A stretch of DNA of 64,000 nt, taken from positions 18,910,001-18,974,000 of the forward strand of contig OZ020484.1 of assembly GCA_963971405.1 (NCBI GenBank), given 5' to 3'. The translations under genes and the position numbers were made by a program. Below the pieces are notes generated by a model. It made no database searches. It saw nothing but the letters and a program-made list of their open reading frames with translations, and had not been told where the DNA came from. This DNA comes from Psococerastis gibbosa (lineage: Eukaryota > Arthropoda > Insecta > Psocodea > Psocidae). The number at the start of each line of letters is the position of its first letter. The first letter of the stretch is position 1. Of the stretch, positions 10,413 to 21,623 are shown piece after piece.

Positions 10413-11007
10413 TAGGGTTGCCAACTTACTCTATTTCAGAGTATTGTACTCTTTTTCATGCATGTGTACTCTGCAAACTGAAGGTAATTTATAGTACGCA
10501 AAAATACTCTTTTCCTGAAACATGTAAGAAGCAAAATATTTTTTTCTGATTTTTATAAAAAATTAGAAATGAGCTATTTATTTAGATTTGCGGTGTGAAG
10601 AGGCCTTCAAAAAAATAAGAATTCTGCGAAAACCTCAAAAAAATATTGTTTTAAATAGTGAATAGCTCGTAATTCGAACCCCCCTGATTTACAATACAAT
10701 GTTAAAGTGTATTTTCGGCGTGATTTTGACTAATTTAACAGTAAATCTACTAAGTACTCTTTTTTTTAAATACTGTACTCTTTATTTTCCTTCTTAAAGG
10801 TGCCCATTCCACATACGTACAACGTCAACGAAAAATTGAAAAATGACGTCAAAATGACGTAAATTGACGTGGTAGCAGAATTTTTAGTATGTCTTTAATG
10901 TCTGCTAAAACGTCATTTTTCAATTTTTCGTTGACGTTGTACGTATATGGAATACCCCCCAAAAGTCAGATGTACTTTATTTCGAGAAAAAAAAGTTGGC
11001 AACCCTA
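10413..11007. mobile_element. hAT-type miniature element with nested foldback
   Basis: Terminal inverted repeats read TAGGGTTGCCAACTT and AAGTTGGCAACCCTA. The flanks are a perfect 8-bp duplication CCTAGAAC (10405-10412 and 11008-11015), diagnostic of hAT transposition. There is no transposase frame, so it is non-autonomous. A second foldback element lies inside at about 10799-10960. Confidence 0.85.
10799..10960. mobile_element. Foldback miniature element nested in the hAT element
   Basis: Arms beginning ATTCCACATACGTACAACG reappear in reverse complement at about 10905-10955. The arms are about 50 bp. The TTCCACATACGT start resembles the GGCGG...TTCCAC foldback family at 20883, 21695 and 39530. 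Confidence 0.75.
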
Positions 11008-11025
11008 CCTAGAACCAAACTGTCG

Positions 11026-11041
11026 GGGGGGGGGGGGGGGG
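11026..11041. repeat. Poly-G tract
   Basis: This is an uninterrupted G run just right of the hAT-type element. Similar G or C runs occur at 13925-13945, 15276-15288, 18938-18956 and 24009-24029. Confidence 0.8.
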
Positions 11042-11154
11042 AAGAGGGAAAGAGAACTAATGGGTTTTGTTTACATCGACAGTCACATGTGATTTTAAGT
11101 AGCATTGAGGGAACCGTTTATTATATTATATTATAAGATTATGGAAAAAATGAC

Positions 11155-11375
11155 TCAGGAGAATATTTTTGTTAACCTATGTGCCGAATGTCACCAACAT
11201 CCGCCAAGTAATTTGGCAGAATATCTGTGAATTCGGGAACAGACAGAATGACAATTCGTAAAATCCACTTTTTTCAGTCCAAATTCCGTTGAAATCTCGA
11301 AATCGAAAATTTTACGTCACAGACTTCACAATGCTTTCCTTATACTAACTTATAAATAGGAAAGCAATAAAATAT
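11155..11375 (-). repeat. Dispersed 0.75-kb repeat, minus-strand fragment
   Basis: On the minus strand this carries the family's left end: GGAAAGCA-type terminus, a GTCGAAATTTTCGAT-like block, ATTTCAACGGAATTTG-like sequence, then a diverged CTGTCTG tract. It is truncated. A plus-oriented right-end fragment follows at about 11445-11540. Confidence 0.6.
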
Positions 11376-11444
11376 CAGTTAGTCAATTTATTTAAATGTA
11401 ATTTTTACAAATAAAATAAAAAAATAATTTTTTAACTGCGGGAC

Positions 11445-11540
11445 AATAATTTACCATGCAACTTTTTTTTCTATTACGGTACTTAAAATAATTGATAAAT
11501 GGGAAAGTATGTACGAGTTCACTTCTTTCCTTTTACATGT
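11445..11540 (+). repeat. Dispersed 0.75-kb repeat, right-end fragment
   Basis: TTTACCATGCAACT, TTGATAAATGGGAAAG and a diverged GTTCACTT block match the right ends of the copies at 13240 and 17686. Confidence 0.5.
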
Positions 11541-12214
11541 GTTGTACTCGGATGTGAACGGAACGAACATATATTATTAAAATACGAGAAGGTTATGGAG
11601 ATGGTCTAGATTTGCCGGTTCCTCCTTTCTTCCCCTAGTGTAGTCATTCATGTTCTAACCGTTCTCTTCGGCAGTTTCATAAATTACTTGCTCACACTGT
11701 ACAATGCAACTTAATGCTACGAGGGCACGTGTCACCATCTGGAGTCGATAAATATTCTAATACAATCTAGATTCCCCATTGGTTTGCCTGTGGCACCCCT
11801 TTTTCGTACGTTGAGTTCAGCTGCAGTGCGAAATTTAAGAAGATGTGTCCTCGGAATAAAACGACAGTGGGCTTTGGGTATTTTGTTATGGTGGCTTGAG
11901 GGTTTAGATCCGTTGCTGAGTGCGCGGTAGGGTTCTGCCCTTGTGCATTTTACATGAGGAATAGAGAGAAGTTAGTTTTTTGAGTGACAGGTGGCAAAGG
12001 CATGGCAGATGTGCCAGTGTCGCCAATCTTAAGTTGATAGATGGCCAACACTTGGTGTGGCTGCACGCGCCTGGTGGTCCAGCTATCCCTAACAGAAATG
12101 CACCCTGTAGGCACATTATCATCCGTCAGTGAATGCATAACTGCTTGAACAAAAAGAACATGTGTTTTTGCATCGAGGCTTCGTCCTGCCAGCATACTGC
12201 CAGCATTATTATAG
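11541..12214. other. Gene-free stretch
   Basis: No recognisable gene or clear repeat boundary is seen. Open frames on the minus strand have no domain I recognise. Confidence 0.4.
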
Positions 12215-12430
12215 ATTATATTGTACATGACTAGAACGTTCAGTGGAGGATTAGGGCAGGCAAACAGGGGGGGGGGAGTTATATGGAGAACGAACCAACT
12301 AACTCCCAATTTCCAGCATTCTTTTACATCGCAGATTATATACTTCGTGTAGTTATAATATGAATTATGACTAGAACGGTCAATGAAGGGTTAGGGCAAA
12401 CAGGGAGGTGTAAGAGTTTTATGAACCAAT
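12215..12430. repeat. Imperfect tandem duplication
   Basis: About 45 bp beginning ATGACTAGAACGTTCAG at 12228 recurs at 12366 as ATGACTAGAACGGTCAA, followed each time by a GGTTAGGGCA- or GATTAGGGCA-like block and CAAACAGGG. The two halves are diverged copies. Confidence 0.55.
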
Positions 12431-12670
12431 CATTGTAGCGGAGTACAAAAGCAGGTATGCAGGGCACCTGGAAAGGAGTGTGGCGAAGAAGGTCTGGACT
12501 CTGAACACAGAAGCCCAGAAGGACGCCTGGGAAGGCCGAGACTGCGATGGAGTGAGCGTAGATCGTAGGCAGCTGGGAGTACAAAGATGGAGGCGCCAGC
12601 CGCCAGGTCCAGGACCGTGCTCTATGTTGTCAACCCAGCCCGAACCCTCCATGGGCTGTAGAGCTACAGC
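12430..12670 (+). pseudogene. LINE reverse-transcriptase tail remnant
   Basis: Read on the plus strand, it gives RYAGHLERSVAKKVW, then in another frame GRRTPGRPRLRWS and later RTLHGL. This pattern (GH-R, then a GRPR..RW basic block) is the usual C-terminal end of non-LTR retrotransposon ORF2. At least one frameshift separates the two readable parts. It is a dead 5'-truncated LINE piece. Confidence 0.5.
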
Positions 12671-13239
12671 GTATGCATAACCGTAAACGCAACGTCGTAT
12701 GAAAACAACCCCTAACCTGATGTGGGAGCTCACGATCTACCATGCGTACTAGAAGAAGAACTACAGTATAGTGAAAACATTCGTTACCCCAGCAAATGCG
12801 TAAAATGCGCCTTGCCAGTTTGAAAATTAAAAATAAATTAATAAAACTTCTTGAAACGAAGGAACGAATCAAATTCAAACTCGTTACTACGTCCATGAGT
12901 TGATTGTTGCTAATTAATAAATTTTAAAGAGGCTATAAACTAAAATAAAACACGATATTAAAATTTTAGTTCGATTATAAATTATACTTGTTGTAGTACA
13001 TAGGAACATTAGCACAGTCACTTAAGCAAGGTTGATCTTGGAGGAGGGCGTTTTGAAGAGTCTTTTCACTTAAATTCTAGACTATTTTACGTGAAAAGTT
13101 GATATAAACAAGGTTTCACCTGGTAAATACTAGGGAAAGTTAAGTGTTCTTGTTTGTTTGACATTGTTGTCTTAAGCTTGCCTCCCTTAGAGCTTAGAGA
13201 CTACGGTACTCTTGAACCAAGTCCGCGATTTGTCTTTAT

Positions 13240-14040
13240 TTATTGCTTTCCAATTCATGCGTAGTATAAGGAAAGCTTTGTGACGGTCCAAATTTTCGAT
13301 ACCGAGATTTCAACGGAATTACACGTTTTGAGGTCCCGGGAACCAAAAAAGTGGTTTTTACGAAATGTCTGTCTGTCTGTTCATCGATTTCCGGGCAAAC
13401 TACTCGGTCAATTATGATGAAATTCGGCATGTAGGTTCACAAAAATCATACCTCGGAGCAATTTTTATTTTATTTTGGGCTAACTCAATTTGGGGAGGTT
13501 TTATTCTCAAAAACGTCTAAGAAAATTATTAATCTAAAACGGCTCCAACGATGTCTTTTAAATTCACATATATTGTAGTCGTCTTTAATGTTGACAAAAT
13601 GCAGGGGGTCACTTGCCCCTTGATAGTTTGCTTCTAGGGGTTAAACAATAAAAATAACTCAATTTTCATGAAAAATGACTAAAAAATAATTTTTCAGCGA
13701 AACCTTTCTATCGATGATTTATACCTTCAGACATGTTTTAAGGTGTTAAATTGAGTAACGAAACCGGACATGTTACTTTCCCAAAAAACTGTTTGTTTTT
13801 TGAAAAATATTATAGAAAATTCACGCTCAAATGTATTGCGTGCTCTGCCATTATTGCTTTCTGGTAATGTGTTGGTCTGACCTATCTAGAATTTACCTCA
13901 CCTCCAGTGACGTTAGATGGACAACCCCCCCCCCCCCCCCCCCCCGAGATATCGGAAATTTAACAATAGGGAAATTATTTACCATGAAATTACTCATTTT
14001 CTCTATCTACTAATGTTGATAAATTGGAAACCGAAATAAA
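13240..14040 (+). repeat. Dispersed 0.75-kb repeat, near-full copy
   Basis: It starts GCTTTCCAATTCATGCGTAG and ends GATAAATTGGAAACC, so the ends form an imperfect inverted repeat (GCTTTCCAATTTAT family form). Inside are a GTCTGTCTGTCTGTTC tract, TTTCCGGGCAAACTACTCGG, GGCTCCAACGATGTC and a poly-C run at 13925-13945. No coding capacity is seen. Confidence 0.75.
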
Positions 14041-14779
14041 ATATATTGTAAATTTTTTGTAGTCGTTACGTTCTGGTTAGAGTATTAAATAATACCGTAA
14101 TAAGTTATGCACGGTAAATACAATTAAAAATACCTTGCCTGCTAGCTATATGAAATATCATTCACCTTGGAAGTCCGGTGTGAAGGACGAATGTCCATGA
14201 ATAGCCCTTGGAAACGGACTTGGACAGTGTTGGGTAAATACACAATATTAGCAATGGGGTTGTGAGAAACCTTTGGACCTTAGTATTGTCCACTTTCCTA
14301 CTGATTACACAATATTTGAGATTGACCAATTTCATGTTCTATTTTCGGGCGACCTGGTCAAGTCAGTTTGCTGATGCTCCTTGTCGCGGTTAATTGTTTA
14401 CTGTTCAACCCTCCTGCATGTTCACCTTAATGTCAATCTGGTGGTTGTAAGTAGCTACTGCATACTACTTTTAAATATTTACAGTAATTTACGATAAGCT
14501 ACTCTCTCTCTTTCTCTTGCTGCTCTGATGGAAGTTGACGATTGTGTGAGACTGTTGTTGAGCATCTTCGCGATGGTAAGGCGGTAATAAGGAAAAACCA
14601 TGGAACTCGCCAATCGGGAAACTAACTCACGGTCTGTCATGTCAGCAAGATTACGTATACTTGTCCTAGATATCGTCCATTACAGTTATACTTAACCTAA
14701 CCTAAGTCTCACCCAATCAATTAATTGTCGCTTTAACCTGCCTCTAGTAATTACAAAGTTTATTTACAACTGACTCTGC

Positions 14780-15500
14780 CACGTTGTGAGGTCCCAGGAA
14801 CCCAAAAAACGGTTTTTTATGAAATGTCTTGTCGGTAATTTGGCGTCAAACTGCTCCACAGAATTTGTTGAAATTCAGCATGTAGCTGCACAAAAATAAA
14901 GTCCAGGGTTTTTTATTTTTATTATATTTTTATTTTTTGGATAACTTCATTTTGGGGGGTTTTACACCACAAAAAAAGACTAAGGAAAGTTTTCTCAAAA
15001 GTCTTACTATTTCTTTTAAATTCACATATATAGTATTGTAGTATTTATTCATGTAAACAAATCCCACTAGGTCGCATCCCCCTTGATAGTTTGGTTTAGC
15101 ACGCTGACAACTAAAAATGGCTCAATTTCACATCAAAATAGTCTAAAAAAATATTTTGTTCTGAGGAACCTTCGATGCTTTTTAACTCCAGGTATCTTTT
15201 AGGCATGGTTTCGTTCTGAAGAAAAAAAATTAATTATTTGAAGATATCAGGCGCGCCAAGTTTTATACTTTCTTGGGGGGGGGGGGGATGAGGGTACTAA
15301 CCACTGACCTACACGGCCGTAGCCAGGATTGTTTTTATATTGCTGGCTTGCCCATTCTATACTGTGCAATTGTCCCATCGATCCATCCAGGGCTTTAGGA
15401 TAGGGAAAACCTATGGGCAGGCGATGGTAAACTACGAGACAATTATTTACCATGGAACTATACGGACTCGGGTTCCCCATACTAATTGATAAATAGGAAA
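14780..15500 (+). repeat. Dispersed 0.75-kb repeat, diverged copy
   Basis: It shares GAGGTCCCAGGAACC, TTTTATGAAATGTCTTGTC, AAATTCAGCATGTAG and GATAGTTTGGTTT blocks with the copy at 13240, plus a poly-G run at 15276-15288 and a GATAAATAGGAAA right end. It lacks the left terminal segment. Confidence 0.6.
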
Positions 15501-15511
15501 GGATCTACGGG

Positions 15512-15675
15512 CAAGGACGGATACAGGGGGGGGTAGCTGCCCCCCCCCCCCCAAAATTTGGTAAATCTATTGTAAATTAAGTTATTACGCTCTAATTTAG
15601 TCGATCCTACATAAGTTTTTCCTATTTTGACCCTCAGCTACCCCCCCCCAAAAAAATGGGCTGGATCCGTCCCTG
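15512..15675. mobile_element. hAT-type miniature element (164 bp)
   Basis: The ends read CAAGGACGGATACAGG and CTGGATCCGTCCCTG, and the flanks are the perfect 8-bp duplication TCTACGGG (15504-15511 and 15676-15683). G/C runs lie near both ends. It is non-autonomous and landed at the edge of the diverged 0.75-kb repeat. Confidence 0.85.
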
Positions 15676-15889
15676 TCTACGGGCTCCGTATGGTACAGTT
15701 TTCATGGGGGTTGACGCTGAAAATTAGTATTTCTGATTTTATATGAAGGCGATGAACGGACAAAACGGCAAACCTCCTCACTTCTAGTTTTTTTTATTCG
15801 CATTCTTCATTCTTTGAAATTGAAATTGAAAAACCAAAAGGCGAACAATAAGACTATATGTACAGTCTTGTATTCATGCTCACCCATAC

Positions 15890-16350
15890 CTGAATATAAA
15901 AAGCATCGATAGAATTCCTGATAGAAGCAAACTATCAAGGGGTTAGCGACCCCCCGCATTTTATCAACATTAATAACGACTAGAATATACAGTATGTGAA
16001 TTTAAAAGAAATCGTTGGAGCCGTTTTTGAGAAATAATTTTTTTAGACGTTTTTTTGGGTTTTTTTGAGAATAAAACCCCCCAAATTGGGTTAGCCGTTA
16101 GCCCAAAATAAAAAAAATGGTCCAGAGATATGATTTTTGTGAACCTACATGCCAAATTTCACCGAAATCCACCGAGTAGTTTGCCCGGAAATCGATGAAC
16201 AGACATACAGACAGCGACAGACAAACATTTCGTAAAAACCCTTTTTTCGGTTCCTGGGACCTCAAAACGTATAAATCCGTTGAAATCTCGGAATGGAAAA
16301 TTTCGACCATCACAAAGCGTTCCTTAAATTACGTATAAATTGGAAAGCAA
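15890..16350 (-). repeat. Dispersed 0.75-kb repeat, minus copy
   Basis: The reverse complement reads from GCTTTCCAATTTATACG through AGGTCCCAGGAACCG, the GTCTGT tract, the ACTACTCGGTGG block and the GGCTCCAACGATTTC block to CCCTTGATAGTTTGC. It is truncated before the poly-C part. Confidence 0.7.
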
Positions 16351-16607
16351 TAATATATTGGAAATTTGAAATAAAATCCGGTAAGTCTTGGCACTGAACT
16401 ACAAAATCCGCCCGATACCAGTTCTAAACATTTTATCAAATATTAGCACGCAATTTTAGGTACAATTAATTAATTTATTTAATTTTAATTAAATTAATTA
16501 ATCTTGGTCCTAGAATTTAAAGATTTTCCTATCACAGCCATGGGGGTCCACGGAAAATCATAAAATAATTTAGTGGTCCACGGACAAAAAAGTTTGGGAA
16601 CCGCTGG
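16350..16607 (-). mobile_element. hAT-type miniature element, truncated second copy
   Basis: It matches 24882-25193 in reverse: GTTTGGGAACC end, GTCCACGGACAAAA, CACTGAACTACAAAATCC and ACCAGTTCTAAACATTT. One terminus is missing. Confidence 0.6.
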
Positions 16608-16885
16608 TTTATACAAAACGTCATTTTCGCATACCTGTCAGTGTCAGCCAAGTCAACTTAAGTTCAGATTCTTCTCGACACACAAAGTACTAGGGTCTAA
16701 CGTATACCAGACATAACGCCTTTACTTAGTGGGCATTAGTCAGCGATTTAATGTACCTGGGAACTGTTTTTCTCGTAGGAGGACTCCCTGGTGCTTTTAC
16801 GATCGGCATTACACCCCCTTCTCCCAAAACTCCTCTTTCCAATAATATGCCTATACCCAAATATTGTAGTTTTTTTGACCATATT

Positions 16886-17122
16886 ATATGAGTCGTCTAG
16901 TATCAAAGTCGCCAATGTAATTTTTGACCAATTTTTCAGAAACCGCAAAACCTGTAAATACAGTACAAATAATATACTGTATTAATCTAAATTAATAGTT
17001 CAGTAGCTGTATTGCCAGTTTAGATTAATACAGTATATGATTTTTACTGTATACAGGTTTTGCGGTTTCTGAAAAATTGGTCAAAAATTACATTGGCGAC
17101 TTTGATACTAGACGACTCATAT
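16886..17122. mobile_element. Foldback element, TATATGAGTCG ends
   Basis: The arms of about 75 bp beginning ATATGAGTCGTCTAGTATC are exact or near-exact reverse complements of 17050-17122. The loop carries a second short inverted pair (TACTGTATTAATCTAAA). There is no coding sequence. Confidence 0.85.
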
Positions 17123-17500
17123 ATCAATAAGACGATAATGTATGATTGTAATAACAAGGAACATAGTCTGCTTTGAATGTGTAAATTTTTAAAAATTTAA
17201 TAAATTACTTTGTGTAATATAATAATAATAAAAAAAATGCGTGTATTTATTAGAAAAACATTACAAATTATATATTACAAACCGGTGCCAAAAAAGCGCG
17301 TTGGGATCACCGAACAATTTACTTCATTATATTAGTTTTTACTGTGTACCTGTGAATAGACATAATATATATACTCATGTGCCACCCTCACATGCTCCGG
17401 CTTGAGGGGGCACAGTTTTTGACATAATGCTCTTGCAAAACGATGTCAAAACACACGAAATATCAATCTATAAGTCTCGAACTCAAGCTTATAAGGTATT
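17123..17500. other. AT-rich spacer
   Basis: I see no gene or repeat that I can name between the foldback element and the next dispersed repeat copy. Confidence 0.4.
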
Positions 17501-17504
17501 ATTG

Positions 17505-17685
17505 CTTTCCAATTTATACGTAGTATAAGGAAAGCTTTGTGATGGTCGAAGGAACCAGGAACCAAAAAAAGTGGTTTTTACGAAATGTCTGTCTGTCTGT
17601 GCGTCGATTTCCGGGCAAACTACTCGGTCGCTTATGATGAAATTCGGCATGTAGGTTCACGAAAATCATACCTCGGGACCATTTT
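17505..17685 (+). repeat. Dispersed 0.75-kb repeat, left fragment
   Basis: About 180 bp of the left end is followed directly by another full copy starting at 17686, so the two left ends are in tandem. Confidence 0.7.
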
Positions 17686-18424
17686 TGCTTTCCAATTTAT
17701 ACGTAGTATAAGGAAAGCTTTGTGATGGTCGAAATTTTCGATTCCGAGATTTCAACGGATTTACACGTTTTAAGGTCCCAGGAACCAAAAAAGTGGTTTT
17801 TACGAAATGTCTGTCTGTCTGTGCGTCGATTTCCGGGCAAACTACTCGGTCGATTTTGATGAAATTCGGCATGTAGGTTCACAAAAATCATACCTCGGGA
17901 CCATTTTTCATTTTGGGCTAACTTAATTTGGGGGGTTTTATTCTCAAAAAACTCCAAAAAAATTATTTCTCAAAAACGGCTCCAACGATGTCTTTTAAAT
18001 TCGCATATATTGTAGTCGTTATTAATGTTAACGAAATGCGGGGGGTCGCTTGCCCCTTGATAGGTTGCTTCTGGGGGTAAAATAATATAAATAACTAAAT
18101 TTTAATGAAAAATGACTAAAAAATAATTTTTCTGCGAAACCTTTCTATCGATGATTTCTACCTTCAGGTATGTTTTAGGTGTTAAATTGAGTAACGAAAC
18201 CAGACAGGTTGCTTTCCCAGAAAAGTATTTGGTTCTGTAAAAAAAAAATGTTTTTTTGAAAAAATGATAGAAAATTCACGATTAAATGCATTGCGTGCCC
18301 TGCCAGTATTGCTGTGTGGTAATGTGTTGGTCTGACCTCGATATTGAAAATTTAACCATAGGAAAATGATGTGCCATGAAATTACTCATTTTCTCTATCT
18401 ACTAATTTTGATAAATTGGAAAGC
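17686..18424 (+). repeat. Dispersed 0.75-kb repeat, near-full copy
   Basis: It starts GCTTTCCAATTTATACGTAG and ends GATAAATTGGAAAGC; the first and last 14 bases are exact inverted repeats. It is the best-preserved copy in the window. The poly-C run seen in other copies is absent. Confidence 0.8.
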
Positions 18425-19075
18425 ATGTTCGAGTAAACTCGGACCGGTTCTTTTTATTTTGGGTATAACTCATTTTGGGGGGTTATTATTCTCAAAAAAC
18501 TCATTAAAAACGTCTAAAAAAATTATTTCTCGAAAACGGCTCGAACGATTTCTTTTAAATTCACATATATTGTAGTCGTTATTAATGTTGACAAAATGCG
18601 GGGGGTCGCTTGCCCCTTGATAGTTTGCTTCTGGGGGAAAAATAAATAAAAATAACTAAATTTTAATGAAAAATGACTAAAAATAATTTTTCTGTGAAAC
18701 CTTTCCATCGATGATTTCTACCTTCAGGCATGTTTTAGGTGTTAATTTGAGTAACGAAACCGGACAGATTGCTTTCCCTAAAAACGTTTTGGTTTTGTAC
18801 AAAAAAATGTTTTTGAAAAAATGATTGAAAATTCACGGTCAAATGCATTGCGTGCCCTGTTATTTTTGCTGTGTGGTAATTTGTTGGTCTGACCTATCTA
18901 GAATTTACCTCACCTCCAGTGACGTCAGGTGGACAACCCCCCCCCCCCCCCCCCCCGAGATATCGGAAATTTAACTATAGAAAAATTATTTACCATGAAA
19001 TTACTCATTTTCTCTAGCTACTACTTGATAAATTGGAAAGCATGTTCGAGTAAACTCGGACCGGTTCTTTTATAC
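18425..19075 (+). repeat. Dispersed 0.75-kb repeat, left-truncated copy
   Basis: It begins in the TTTTGGGTATAACTCATTTTG block, keeps the poly-C run (18938-18956) and ends with GATAAATTGGAAAGC followed by ATGTTCGAGTAAACTCGGAC. The copy before it carries the same trailing block. Confidence 0.75.
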
Positions 19076-20024
19076 AAGTAGCCATGTAGGTTGCCGTTGT
19101 CCCAGGTTTATTCGTTAAACTGGTAAATTTAAACAATTGAATGCAGACGAAAGCCACAATAGTTTGAAAACATCAAGGGAATGGATTTGTAGTACTGGCT
19201 TTTCCACCTTCTCATTACCAGTATACAGCTCGCAAACTAGTGGAACCAGTTTAAAAGGCTTTTTAAAGCACTTGGTATTTTTAAATGTTTCTTCTAAGAT
19301 GGCATCTGCAATTTACGCCATCAGACTCTATGGATTTATTTGTGGTCTAACCTAATAGACATGAGATTTCTGATGCTAGCCGAGTTTGACAGTCATTGTC
19401 CATTCTCATGAACGTTTATTCTGAGAATCACTGTAGTTTTTTTTAAATTAAATGTTGATGGAATTTCGCTGCCTTACAAGTACTATCGCAACCGGTCTTA
19501 ATTATTTGAAGAGTTAGATGTTTGCAGTTAGCTTCCATATCTGATATCCAGGTCGCATAGTCGCTGTTCTTGGGGTTTTGTACAACGAGGAACACACTCT
19601 CGAGATCTTTATATGTGAAAACTCCAAAATAAAACCATCAGTTAACAGCAACTAATTACTTCAGCACTTGAGCAAAAGTGCCATAATTTTTGGCGGGAAG
19701 AGGGCTGTGACGTGGCAGTGACTCTCAGTATGGAGTTGTTCATTTGATGAGACATGGATCTGGGAGGAGAATAAAAATGTAGCTCAACTTTTGGCGGCTT
19801 CTGGTATTTTCAACTTAATTTGATAATCCCCCCAAATTTTTAGCTGTATTCAAAGGTCCATTGCTCATTTATCTCCTTCATTCTTCTGGGTTCGGGCTCG
19901 ATTCACTATCATTTTTCGAGTATGCTAATTCATTGGGAAAGGGAAAATTAAATGAAATTGTTGTCCATTGTTTTGAGTAACCTATTGTATATTACGGTAT
20001 CTCAGGAGCATACCCAAGTGGCCT
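19076..20024. other. Gene-free stretch
   Basis: No gene is recognisable. A 72-codon open frame at 19137-19355 has no domain I know and no codon pattern suggesting use. Confidence 0.4.
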
Positions 20025-20290
20025 GGATTAGTCCAGTTGGTAGAAAACAAGACTTTGAAACGGAAGGTCACGGTTCGAAGCTCGACATAAAGAGAAAAAT
20101 TTTCCGCTTGACCTGAGTCCACCCAATCCGGATGGGTATTTTACTTTCATCGGCAGGGAAAACGCGGCTGCCGGGCATGTTGCTGGCCACAATATCCCAA
20201 ATAGAGCAATGGCAAGGGGAGAGGATCGTTTGCCTGTCGGAGACCCACACCGTCATTGGAGGTTTCTGTCTTCCCAATTGGTTGTTATTT
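20025..20290 (+). mobile_element. tRNA-derived SINE (family B)
   Basis: The head holds a pol III A box (TAGTCCAGTTGG) and, about 40 bp later, a B box (GGTTCGAAGC), followed by a non-tRNA body (CACCCAATCCGGATGGG...CGGCAGGGAAAA). The tRNA-like part does not fold into a good acceptor stem, which argues for a SINE rather than a tRNA gene. Confidence 0.6.
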
Positions 20291-20882
20291 GGTCGCGTTC
20301 GGCATGTACTCTTCGAAGAACAGAGAAATAAGCTTTAAGTTGAAGGATTTGACTCGTGTGGTGTTTTGAGGGCTGCTTCAAAAAATAGCAATTGTCATTA
20401 AATTTGATTGATTGGCATAGGTGTGGAGGTATAAGCAGACAGCTCCTGTACTGGTTGTGTGTATAATTTTGTTGATTTGCCCCTCGCGTGGTGCACCAGT
20501 TCCCATAAGACTCAATTTTTTGACTGGTTTTCGTATCTGGGACATTTTTTGCTGTGGCAGACGGGTGTTGTTTTGTACAAGCGACGGTAGCCCCGTCCCA
20601 TGTATCTAAAATTTAAATGGATTGCACGAAGGTTAGGGGAACAAAGGCTGGCAAATCCAAGACCCTTGCCTTTCCATCTCTAACGGCTCTTTCTTATTCT
20701 TATCCCAGCAAGGGATTTCTTTCCACCCCAAACACGTGCTGCAGTCACCAGCTGCTGATGTTACTGTAAAATGCGACAATAGAGCTGCAGACTGTAGTAA
20801 AATGTCTCAAACAATGTCTGGGGGAGTTGTGGGACATTGTGGCCAACATTGCAAAATGCTCTAAGGGTGGCTCTGGTTCTAT

Positions 20883-21014
20883 GGCGGGGTTTCCACATAC
20901 GTCAATCGTCAATGAGACATGTGAAATTGAAGGTTTAGCAGACATACTAAAAATTCTGCTACCACGTCAAAACCATATTTCTCATTGACGATTGACGTAT
21001 GTGGAAACCCCACC
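20883..21014. mobile_element. Foldback element, GGCGGGG ends
   Basis: GGCGGGGTTTCCACATACG at the left is matched by its reverse complement ending CCCCACC at the right. The arms are about 40 bp. The 3 bases outside both ends are TAT. It belongs to the GGCGG...TTCCAC family. Confidence 0.8.
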
Positions 21015-21623
21015 TATTCCACTTGTCAATATTCAGAGAGAGATTTTTGTTTTTACTCTATTTCGCTGTCCATTTTTAACTTCCGTATGTTACAATTCAT
21101 CAATGACCATAGAATAAAAGACGCTTCGCAAACAATAACAAAATAAAATTTAAAAAGTCGCCGTCTTGAGATGATAAATAATTTTACTTAATATCTTGAG
21201 AACTAACTAATTATTTCATAAATTTAATTTATAAAATATCTTGTATGTTATGTTATAAAAGTAAAGCAAGTACGGCGGGCAAACCTAAAAAATTGAAAAG
21301 AAAAATGGTTAATTATTCTATAAATCAGCCCTTACTCTGAAGCGCCTCGATGGATGCGAGTATCAATTAAATTAGGCTGGCAGGTCTATTTCTTATCATT
21401 TTTGGAGTCTGGATAGTTTAGACAGTAGTTCCTTGGTTAAAAAAGAAAACAGGCCCAATGTCTTACCACCTAAAGCCTATCGTTGCCCCTTGTAAAGTAT
21501 TGTGTGTTCAGATATTAAATGGGCAATGGTTCTTAAATATTACGTTTAAATTATAATTTATTTATTTTCCAACGCTATAAACCAGAAATCCACTTGAGCG
21601 GAAATAAGGGTTAAGGTATATAA
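21015..21623. other. Gene-free stretch
   Basis: This is AT-rich sequence without a gene or a repeat that I can name. Confidence 0.4.

Noticed and set aside
13236-13430. Frames shared between 13236-13430 and 17666-17872 as a conserved gene
   Set aside because: Both are the same segment of the non-coding dispersed repeat, read on the minus strand; conservation is due to repeat copies.
20025-20095. Functional tRNA gene on the plus strand
   Set aside because: Good A and B boxes, but no seven-pair acceptor stem, and a repeat-like body follows directly.
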